This document shows, one piece after another, positions 27,601-39,600 of a DNA stretch of 64,000 bases (positions within the stretch are counted from its first letter, which is position 1; every line of letters begins with the position of its first letter). Source of the DNA: Liolophura sinensis (lineage: Eukaryota; Mollusca; Polyplacophora; Chitonida; Chitonidae); assembly GCF_032854445.1 (NCBI RefSeq), contig NC_088304.1:4338001-4402000 (forward strand), written 5' to 3'. Made by a program: the position numbers and the translations under genes. The notes below the pieces were generated by a model. It ran no database searches, was not told where the DNA came from, and was given only the letters and a program-made list of their open reading frames with translations.

Positions 27601-30600
27601 GTATGCGCAGACTTTGACCCCACTGACCTTGAACCCGAGGAGACTTGTGCTATAGAAGCTGCTCATGACTGTGTTAGCCGACTGAGCGTTGATTTGAGTG
27701 CAGTAGATTTGGAAGTGGATGAGAAAATCTGTGTGTAAGTATCTTGATTTGGATCTGGAAGAATAATATGTGAGTAAGATAATACGGTATTCGTGTAAAG
27801 CTTGATTAGAAGATATGTGTGTAAGTATGATATCATTTTGGAAAGTGGATTTGTTCTCTTGATGTCGTCGGCATGAAGTTGTCAAGAAAGCTCTTTGCTT
27901 AGTCTTACACCAATGCCTTGCACAAGTTATGGAACATGATCGGGTTCATCAGCAACTCGAAAAGGGTGGGTGGTGTACTATGGGTGCTCGGATCATCTGG
28001 TAAAGACCTCTGTTTAATATAGAGTATAGTCGTGACACTCCAAATATGGATTGCATCCTTCTAATCATTTTTTTTTTCTTCTGGAACAGAAATGTGAACT
28101 GGACCCTGAAGTGTGTGCGTTCCCGTACAGCTTTGTGCATGGACGCTCAGAAAGAGGCTGTGTCCCTGGTTTATGAGTCGCTACGTGTGGCGCTCAGTGT
28201 GGTGGGCGGGACTTGTGTGTATGACCCCTTACCCCCAGAGGTCGGCCCTGTCTGTCAACTGAGTGACGGGAAGGAATGTGTTCAGGACTTCATTGATTGG
28301 ATCCTCAAACCGGACGCGAGGACAGATGAAGAGATCTGCAGGTAGGTTTAACTATGGCATAAAATTTGGAACGCTTTACACCTTAGAAAAGCTGGTTTCA
28401 GGCTGTGTAAAACTACTTCATTTTCTGCCCTTAGTGAAATACCTCTTTAACATATAAGCACATATAACTGTGATTCTTTAACCTATTCACATGTTTGCAA
28501 GGTGTTTATACAAGGATCTTCCGACGGTAATCTTTCATTTAGGCTGACAAAATTATACTTTTTTGAAGTCCTGATGTGAATGACCCAACTACTGTAGTTC
28601 TGTCTCTGGTTAAAAAAAAAGATACATAAATGGTACTGAAATTTGTCCTTTCATATGTGATAAGACTGAGGAATAAAGGTGATGTAGATATATACTGATG
28701 AAAAGAAGAAAAGACTGCACAGCTAAGACGGACAGATTTTACGTAGGCTATGGTTGTCATTCCGCTGATAGCACTAACTACAAACTACGTCATAAAATAG
28801 AATGTAACTGGTATGATTAGACTCTCATTGGTGTCACTGACATTTGGACTACTCTTGTGGGTCTGAGTTTGTGGACTGGTTATTATCCGGCTGCAGGTAC
28901 GTTAGACTCTCATTGGTGTCACTGACATTTGGACTACTCTCGTGGGTCTGAGTTTGTGGACTGGTTATTATCCGGCCGCAGGTACGTTAGACTCTCATTG
29001 GTGTCACTGACATTTGGACTACTCTCGTGGGTCTGAGTTTGTGGACTGGTTATTATCCGGCTGCAGGTACGTTAGACTCTCATTGGTGTCACTGACATTT
29101 GGACTACTCTCGTGGGTCTGAGTTTGTGGACTGGTTATTATCCGGCTGCAGTTACGTTATGCGTGCACGTATGCTTGCGGTTTTACGTCATTTTTTTTAA
29201 CAACTGCAATTGCATAGTGCTTAGTGCACCTGCGACATAAACGTCAGATCTGGCACTCAGTCACGAATGAAGTCATAATTGTCACAACAATGTTGATACT
29301 AACTCACTTGGTGCTGAGCAGAAAGCGGAACAGACCATTTAGTGTGCACTGGTGCAGGTATAATCTTGTCCTGTGTCTTTGGCATAGTGTTTCATTGAGG
29401 CAGCATTGTAGAAGTCAGCATTGGGTCTGACTTTCTGCAAGAATAAGAAGATCTTCATGATGTGACTGTAATGTGGAAATCAGTGTTAAAACCCCAAGCG
29501 AAGAAACAAACATTGTATGTTGTCAACAAAAGAGACCATTTTTATTTGACTGAAATTATGTTGAAAGCAACGTTAAACTCTAAGTAAACAAACGAACACT
29601 AAATCTTGTCAACATATGAGAACTATTGAAATGATTCTACATGGGACTAGACTGACTTTTGACCTTTATTCTCAGATTAGTCTTGCCACCTCTTTTTGTG
29701 AACATGTTTCCAAAACTTCCAGGGCCCCATATATGTTAAAATTCATTTTGAAATGTCACCAGATCTATAATACCAGTGAGATGGATAACTTCTGAATCAT
29801 GGTCATATTAAAGACATTTCTATTGTTTGTTTTTGGTTGGTTGTTTCAGGAGAACCAATGAGACATACCAGTGTATTTCTGACCACACTGGCGCTTGCAA
29901 CGTCCTCCAGGTGGCACCACTCATCGAGGAGGTCAAACTTTACCTGACAGAAGTGGAGGTGGAGTGTCCTGATGTACAACCACCCCAGCCAGAAAAACCA
30001 GACGAGTTGACGGAGCTATACACCTGTACAACAAAGCTGGCAGATGAGCTTTCCGCTGCACTGGAGAACCCCATGGAGGGGCGTGGTGGGTTGTGCGGTC
30101 TGATTGCAGAATTCCGTGAGTGTCTAGACAGTATCCCCGCAGGTCAAAGGCTAGAGGTTATAACCGACGAGGTGAACAAACTCATCCCGGCTGTTCAGTG
30201 GATTTGGGACAAATTTTGTCAACAAGGTTTGTATTACCTTGGAAATATTTATTACATAATTTACAGTTATAAGAACTCTCCTACATGTCTGACAAGCTGA
30301 GGCCTTATAAGATTCTTGGCTTTACAGGCTGCTGTTTTTTGATTTTTTTGGTGGAGGTGAGTGGGAGAGGGGAGGGCTTAAGAGTGCTGTGGGATTGACT
30401 ACTGCAAGACTGAATTCTGTAAGATTGTGTAACGTATAATTTGTTGTATGCATCAATGCAGTATTACCAAGCTGTAACAAGTACATTATTTGTTTTGAAT
30501 GTCTTCACATGTCATGATATTGACACCAGACTTGTGTGTATCTTCTTCACGTGCCTTAATATAACCACTACATATAGGTGTATTGTCATCACTTCTTCAC

Positions 30601-33600
30601 ATGCCTTAATATAACCACTGCATATAGGTGTATCATCATCACTTCTTCACATCCCTTATTATAAACACTACATATAGGTGTATTGTCATCACTTCTTCAC
30701 ATGCCTTAATATAACCACTACACATTGGTGTATCATCATCACTTGTTCACATGCCTTATTATAACCGCTACATATAGGTGTATCATCATCACTTGTTCAC
30801 ATGCCTTAATATAACCACTACATATAGGTGTATCGTCATCACATGCCTCACATCGTCATCACGTGCCTCACATCGTCATCACTATCACTGTTAAAAGTAA
30901 TCACTAAAGAACTTAAGAATTACTGAAGTTCCAAAATGCTTTTATATGTGGATTCAGCTACTGTGGACATTTACCTTCAGAACATTTAGCTTGAGCCCTT
31001 ACTGAATCAATACCCTAATGCTGTGGCCTTTGCTGAAGACAATGAGTCCTTGGCCAGTGAGGTCATGGGTTCAAATCCAGCTCAGTTATCAAGTAACTGG
31101 TGAAGAGCTGTGAATTCCTTTTTTCTACCCATAAACCTGACCAGTATCCTGTATGAAGTGCAATATTCTAGAGTGTGGCATAAAAGTCATTTGATCAGTC
31201 TAAACATTTGAACATTAAATGCGATTGATTATCATTTTGTGTGTACATCAGATTTTTTGTTTTGGTATTTTCAGTGAATGAAACAGAAAGCCAGAATGTT
31301 ATTCCTATCAAGCAAGGTAAGAAAAATCAGGGGAAGAAAAAAAAATCACTGTATATCTGGGAATGAACGATGAACATTTGCCTCAAAGTCCGGAGATCTC
31401 GGAGTCTTACCAAAGACTTTTAAAATGTTACTAGCTGCTGTCTGGCTTGGTGCTCAACACCGAGAGGTAAGAGCAAGGAAACAGGACTGGTTGGCATGGT
31501 GTGAGTATAATGTGACTAGATGAGGCGTCATGTCTGGGTGTCTTTGGCATGATTCTATGGTGGCTGTCTCATTTCACCTATATTAGTGCTGTTCCATTTT
31601 TCTGTGGCATACATTGTATATACTGTAAATACTGCATTTTGTTCCATTTTCAGAGCCAGACACCTGTAAGGTGAATCAAGCCAGCCAGTGTGTCAAATCT
31701 GAGTTGTATGAGCTGATCGCCTTTGATGTCACACCTTTGGGAGATAGAGCTCTGGTGTGCAGGTATGGTAACCTGTTAGCAGCGTACATGTATGCTCTCA
31801 GTTTGTGTACATAAAAACCATTACATCATACATATTTCGTACAACTTTCTGTAATTCTGAAAGCATTTCACATGTATATGCATGGGATATTAATAGTGTA
31901 ATCTGGAGATTTCCTTTCTGTTTCGGGTGAAATAGGTGTAAGTACCTGAGAAACGATTAGGAGTGAGAAGATGTTGATAAACCGCAGGGGTAATAGGTCA
32001 TGTGCAAGGAAGAGGTGAAACTGTCCCCTGAACTGGGCTGGGTGTCCTGTCTGGTGTCTGTATACTGAAACTGGGTCAGATGTCCTGTCTGGCATCTGTA
32101 TACTGAGACTGGGTCAGGTGTCCTGTCTGGCATCTGTATACTGAGACTAGGTCAGGTGTCCAGTCTGGCTTTGACATGATGTTTCAGTGAGGTTGCACAT
32201 TGAATATGCAGCTGTACGGAGCATCATGCCATAAAGAAACGCTGGCATGATGTGACCATAATATACTGAAAGCTACGTTAATATTAAGCCTCAAACAGCT
32301 GGTCATTAACTCTGAATCTGGATATTCAGGATTTGACTGGAATCTTTTTTCAGCTCATACCAGTCCGTGCGCAACTGCGTAACAACATCAGTCTACTCTT
32401 GCTCAGGCCAGCGGAAAAGTTCCTTCAGGGAGGTCATTGATTGGCTGGACGTTATACGAAAGGTTCGCTGTGAAGTGAAATGCGTTGTGGAAGAGGTACG
32501 CCAGTGTTCTGTTGATTTTGAGACGCTGGTCAATGCGACAGGAACCATCACACCGTCAGCATCAGCTGAAATATGTCCGTAAGTCAAACCCCGTTATAGA
32601 TAGAGAGGGAAAAGGAAATGTGATGGATAGGGACAGGGATGGTTTTGTCAACAGATAAGAACTTCTCAATCTACGGCTCTTAGAACCATAGAACATACAT
32701 ACTTCAACATTCAAAGTATTCATTGTCAAAATTGTATCCATTGTCAAAACAGTATTCATATTTAGAATTCAGTGTACTCATCTCAAATTGATAAGTGATA
32801 ATTCTAAGTATTCACTTCTCAAAATTATCTTCTCAAAGAGTATCTTCTATCAAAATTCCAATAATTCTCCACTTTCAAATATTTAAAGTGTTATCAAACT
32901 TTATCAACTGTCAGAAGTGAAGAGTGATATAACATGATAGAAACTACAAATTTCTGGAACATTGTTTGTATTAAGTTGGCTTTATTTAAGAAACAGGTAT
33001 ACTTTTGTTCAGACTTTTTTGTTCCAGAATCGTGCTAAACACTAGATAACCTCATTTGTGAGTACAAAGCACTGCTTATGTGGTACTGAGAGTATAGGCG
33101 TCAGCATCCAATAGCAGGGAAAGCTATGTTAAACAAAATGTTAGGGGTGGTATCTCAAAAAGTAGTGTGTTTATCAAGCTCATGATTTGCACACATTTAG
33201 AGCACAATAGCATGAGGGGGATATTCCATCATTGATTCAGTGTGTGCATGTTAAATACCCTAAATTCCTGGCTTAGTGTATTGTGCATAAGAATCATTGT
33301 TACATAAAATGTCATGGGTGGTATCTCAAACAGTACAGCATGTATTGACCTGAAGTTTTACATGCATGTACAGCACAATGACACAAGGGAAATGTTTCAT
33401 TGTTGATGCTCTGTGTGTATATTAATTACCGTAAATTATCAAATTCACACTTTCAGTACATGGTGTATTGAGATGAAGTTGTGCAGTCATGTTCCCCCTA
33501 CAGGCGAGCTGCTTGGTAGTCTTGATACCATTTCTGAGTTTTTTCAATATTTTGTTTTACAATCTGTTGTATATATGTTTTCTGCAGGGCTTATGAAGTG

Positions 33601-36600
33601 GCTGTTGACTGTGTGCGGACAAGCGGGTTCACCTGTGAAGATTCTGTCACCCCCATAGTTTCGGAGGCTGAGAAAAACATTGATGTTGTCTTGGGCACAC
33701 TCGGTGACCTCTGTACACCAGTCCTCTGCCAGATCAGGCAGGCTCAAGGCTGTCTGACACAGTTGAAGTCATTGACGGATGTGTGCCTGTGAGTGGAGTG
33801 TTTTGGTGTTTTTGGGGTGACTTGTGAAAGAATGCAACTATGATCATTTATGGTAAATTCTCACACCAGGAATTTTAGAGATTTCCCTACTTGTTCCCAG
33901 GACCTTGTTGGCAGTTCGTGGTAAATGATGTTCTCGTGTAGCCTTACATGAAGTTTGGAGGGGATTATTTACCTTCCACCAACATGACAGATATATCACG
34001 CTTGGAAAATTTATTTATATATTTGATTGTTGTTCTATGCCATACTCAAGAATATTTCATTTATACAATGGCAAGGCAGCATTATGGTTGGAGAAAACAG
34101 GGCAGGGTTTAGGAGGAAGCCCACTACCATCCACAGGTTGCTGCAAGACCTACCCATGAATGACTAAAGTAGATACACATGGAAAAACTCACCTGTATAA
34201 CACTCCAATGTTTCACTGGGCACACTGGTTTCCTCCACTTATCACATACCTGTTGCCATCGTCATGATCGTATGAAAGTTTTGATAAGTATGGCATTAAA
34301 CATCAGCCAAAGAAATAGTGCAAATGGACAAATAGAAATGAAACAGTTATGCCAATGCACACTGTTATTCATCCGCAGAGGTATCACGGAGGCCCGCATT
34401 TGTGTGGCGGGTCACACTCGGGAATGTGCTGGGTCAGCTTTGATAGAAGTATCGAACATCCTCAGTGAAATACAAGGGATTCAAACAGATAACTGCTTTG
34501 AGACACCAGTCAGAAACCTCACCACGTGCTTCGCTGAATACAGCACCGTTGTGGAGCAGATCCTGAACGCTGCGGGCACTAGCCGTGTACAACGCTTGTG
34601 TGCCGTCAGACAAACAAAACTGGCGTGCATAAATACAGAGCTGTCAGTAGTCTTCTTGAAAAACATGGAGTTTGCAACCATCCTACAAGAAATTTTCGTG
34701 CAAGGCGAAACTTTTGTCCAAAAAGTTTGTAGTGCAACAGGTGAGGTGTTTGGTTTCAGGGCGATTTTCTTCATGTAAATACTTTATTAGTTATGAAGAA
34801 GGACAGAATTTCTTCATGACGTATAATTGTTATGTTCCAAACTTTGTAATTCATGATATGTATTTTTTTGTCTTGTATGCAGGCCAGCAAGTTTTGTCAT
34901 AATTTACATCTCCCTTACCCCTTTAAGGTGTACTGGAGATATACTTGAGGTATTTGTGGAGTGTAGCATTGGGGTGTAGCATATCTGAACCAAGGTGTGT
35001 CTAAGGTATACTTAAGGTGTATGTGAGGTGTATAGAAGATGTATGTGAGGTACTGCCAGTTATGCAAATTAGTACCTCAAGTTTACCTGTGGTACACTTC
35101 AGTGGAGGTGTACCCTGTAAATATTAGGTAAAAAGTATGATGTTTGAGGTGTATCTGAGGTACAACTGAGGTATAGCTGAGGTATATGCTTATAAGCAGG
35201 GTGGATGTACACTGTTTTCACTTTTATTTCGATAGAAAATAAGCTTGGAACACTTAAATATTAGCTGTATAAATTATAGATAAATTTAAGTAAGTTTGTT
35301 AGTCCATGCTGCTCTTTGTTTACAGTATCTGTAAATCTGAGTTGACTAACAACAACAACAATGGATATACATTTATATGAGGCTTTCTAGCTGCTTGATC
35401 AAAATATAGTGCTGCTCCTTTTCTATGCCCTTTAGAACTGTTCATGTGCCTAAACATGTTACAAATTCTGTCCCAGGAAGCATCGTTCAATGCATATATA
35501 TATGTACATCGTTCAGGGCGGCCATCTTGGAATAATCATGGGGAAATATATCCATGCTCTGTGATTGGTCAATATTTGCACACTGAATTGCAAGTCAGTA
35601 TAGGGTAAGACAAAGGCTTAGATGTATTTAGTAAACATCTTTGTTTTGCACAAAAATATTTGTAATTTTGTACCCACCATTTTGTCTGAAGTAAAGTGTA
35701 AATCTGATCTTTTGTTTTAAAACTTCAAAAAAGTGGCTGAGGTGTAGCTGGGGTACATGCGCACTAAATTATAATCAAAAACTGGCAAAGTTTCTAAGGT
35801 ATACCTGGGGTACATCTTCTGAGTGTGGATTTTTTTTCAAGGTTCCTGAGGTACATTATTATGTGTTCAAAAACCACTCAAAAACTGTCAAAGATTTTGA
35901 GGTGTACCTGTGGTATGTCATTCGCTTTTGTTTAACTTTTTAAATATTTTTTAGCGTTCCTGAGATACATCTGAGGCATAGGCATATGGCTGGGGCGTAC
36001 TTGAGGTAGAGTACACCTCAGATAATATAGATGGGGTGTCATCTATACCTCACACTGAGGTGTACACCTCATGTCTGTAAGGGTTACTGCTTTTAAATGC
36101 ATTGAAAAAATGTGATAGCTATACTTTCATATGCCCAGACGAAATAAGTTTTTATAGGTTCATGCAGTTGTTGTAGCGTTTTTGTTGCTGATGTTATAGT
36201 GTTTTTGTTGCTGATGTTGTAGTGCTTTTGTTACTGATGTTGTAGTGTTTTTGTTGCCGATGTTGTAGTGCTACCTGTGCTCACAGAGTGTACTGTTAAA
36301 CACTTGCTCCAGTGTACAGATGGATTCCTGAGTTACCTGGCCACTGACGACACACCAGATTATTCGGACCACTGCAGGTAGGTACACTAAGGCTGACATA
36401 AAGACCAAACCAAACCTAAACACCTAAACACCTAAACACCCATAACACACATACAAAGTGTAACTTGGAAACACCTATAACTATACAGGAATGAACTTGT
36501 TATCCATGTATGTATGTGTGACCTGTAATTTTCTTCCCAATTGTTCACACTTAATGGGTGTAATGCTGAGTAATGTGGAGTTCTGTTCAAATTCTGTATC

Positions 36601-39600
36601 AAGGATCTAAAAATACTATTGCCAGCACATGATCTCCCTCAGAAAATATGAGTATTATTATTATTATCATTATTGTTAGACAGTGATCATGTCCCAAACG
36701 TTTTCACGGGACACACGCGATCAACATGCTGGGTTTGTTCTCAAAATGTACATCCTACAGGTCTCTGTAAGATCTACATAATGACAATAAAACAAGCTAT
36801 GACACAAAATACAGCCTTCAGAGTTTAATGGCAGAAAAACAGTTCTGTATGAAGATTTTCAACCAGTTAGGGCCCTATATAGGAAGGTCTGCTGGCAACT
36901 TGCAAATGGCCAAGGGTTTCTCTCTGGCTCTATCCAGCCACCTCCCACCATAATTTTGGCCACCATCGTATGAGCGAAATATTCTTGACGCCAACCAAAT
37001 AAACAACTAAATAAATTAAATGATTAGACTAAAGCCTGCATTACTTTATATTTTCAGAGAAACTGTGACCTTGTCCACTTGTGTCAACAACCTGCCCCTG
37101 ACCTGTATTGGTCAGACATTGGCAGTGGTTTCCCAGGTCATGGTTGCTGTGAATACGGTGCAACAGTTTTGCGATCTTTGCGATGACGTGGCACTGTACG
37201 GATGCATTGCGACTGCCAATGCACTCATGAAGACAGATTCAGCGTGCAGGTACGTGGTGGGGTAGTCATTGCATATGGTTTAGGATCTTTAGAAAATTGC
37301 AACGGACTATTTGTTGCAGACTTCGTAGATCAAAATGGTCTACATACAGTACCTGTTTGACACGCTTGGGAAAGTTTGTCAGTAATCTTGGGCACTCCTA
37401 TTTCCTCCACCCCATGAAGTTGACTGCCATGGTGAAAGAGTAAAATCCTTTGAATATGGTGACAAACAACAGGAAATAAGTACAGGAAACAGCACTGAAT
37501 TGTTAAATGTCACATACAAGGCACTTCACTTGCCTGTGGCAGTGAAATGAGAAGGTGTTGAGAAGTCAAGAATGGTTGATATTCTGAGAACTGTACTTGA
37601 TGACATCAGATTTTGTAACTTGTGAGCAAATTTTCAGATTTACATCAACTACCGCGTAATTTTGACAATATAGTCACCTCCATCTCTGTGTGATCAAAGC
37701 CTTTAGGTGCAAGGAAAATGGAAAATGGTCTCGAAATGGGACACATTTGGTTAGGCACACCTGGGTGTCATACCATGAAGCTCAAAGGAACATCATGGAA
37801 GGAGGGGCCAGATGAATGTGTAGTGATTGGTGTACCTAGCCTCAATTTTGTATTTTAAATTAGTGGAGTATCTCTGTGTTGATTTTCATGTTAATTTGTG
37901 ACACAAGACACATTTGTTTAACATAATTTTGAATATAATTTTTTTTCTTAAAGGCTGACTCATCATGATATAAATGCTGTGTTCTGTTTGGTGTTTGAAC
38001 TTCCAGGGCTGTAGACGAGGCAGAAAGATGTATCACAGAGCACTCAGGCAACTGTAGTGCGTCATTTATCGCAAATCGCCGCTCGGACGTGGACAACCTT
38101 CGCTCACAGATTAAGTGCCTTCCTGATAATCCCTGTACTGTATCGCTTGACTGTGTAACTGCCATATTAAAGCAGCTCTCTTTGTTGTCCAGACGAGAGA
38201 AGTGCGAGTAAGTTTTAATGACCTCCCAGGGTCACATTATGTGTCACATTCTTTATTGTGTACAGCCAGTAATTTTCTTATTAAAGGTAAAGACCACTCT
38301 AAAATGAAGTATGCATCAGATGAAAGACCATTAAAAACTGTCCAGCAAAATAGTTGGATTTATTCTTTACAATTTGTTGAACTTAGTAAAACGCATTGGA
38401 GTATTTTATTCTATGGTGGCCTTTTATGTCTACAATGGGACCATGTAAGTCACATCAGGTTTATTCTACTTAACACACATTAGACTGCTACATTTCATCA
38501 TTCAAAATGCATTCACACACAGATCTATGAATGTATTCACTGATTTGACCTTGAAACAAATTATTTCAGGCAAAAAATATAGATATGACATAATTGATAC
38601 CTTCCAGGTCACAACAGACCACCGTAGAATCTGATCTTTTTACACAATTTTACTTGGTTAAAAACATTCAAAAAAAATAAATCCAACTGTTTTGTTGGAT
38701 AGTTTTTAAAGGTCTTTCATCTCATATATACTTCTTTTTAGAGTGGTCTTTACCTTTAAATGTTGTTTGAGGTTTGTTTGGAAGGTAGGATGTCGGACAT
38801 CCCTCTGGAGAAATGTGGATATCAGCATGACAAGTAATATTTCCTAACCTATATTTGACTCTAAGTAGGGAGTTGTTTTGGACATATGTTTATGTCCAGA
38901 TTACCATGCGCAATATTCTTCAGTTGTCAAGTCGCTTTCACACATTGTGATTTGTAATATTAATTTGTCCAATGTAGCTTTTTAAATGAAAATTCTATGC
39001 ACTTTGCAGAATTCAAGTACTTGCACTGTTTGATTGCAGTTCCATAAAATAGTTCTTGTCAAAGTCGATTTCAACAAGTGAATTATTCATGAACACGGCC
39101 TCTATAAACTGGTATTCTTGTAAGTGTGCATAGACTGATATTCTTGTAAGTGTACATAGACTGGTATTCTTGTAAGTGTCTCTAGACTGGTATTCTTGTA
39201 AGTGTCTTTAGACTGGTATTAATGTAAGTGTCTCTAGACTGGTATTCTTGTAAGTGTCCATAGACTGGTATTCTTGTAAGTGTGCATAGACTGGTATTCT
39301 TGTAAGTGTGCATAGACTGGTATTCTTGTAAGTGTCTCTAGACTGGTATTCTTGTAAGTGTCTTTAGACTGGTATTAATGTAAGTGTCTCTAGACTGGTA
39401 TTCTTGTAAGTGTCCATAGACTGGTATTCTTGTAAGTGTCTATAGACTGATATTCTTGTAAGTGTCCATAGACTGGTATTCTTGTAAGTGTCTATAGACT
39501 GGTATTCTTGTAAGTGTCTATAGACTGGTATTCTTGTAAGTGTCCATAGACTGGTATTCTTGTAAGTGTCCATAGACTGGTATTCTTGTAAGTGTCTATA

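Noticed and set aside
283-28341. Units a, b and c as three separate genes
   Set aside because: Phases join without break between units (a12 to b1, b12 to c1, c12 to d1), a chain closer lies in the next unit, and no start, stop or poly(A) signal separates them.
34179-34378. N-terminal extension of the open frame at 34179 as coding
   Set aside because: Lies before the acceptor at 34377-34378 and overlaps intronic sequence next to a SINE remnant; homologous closers begin at the acceptor.
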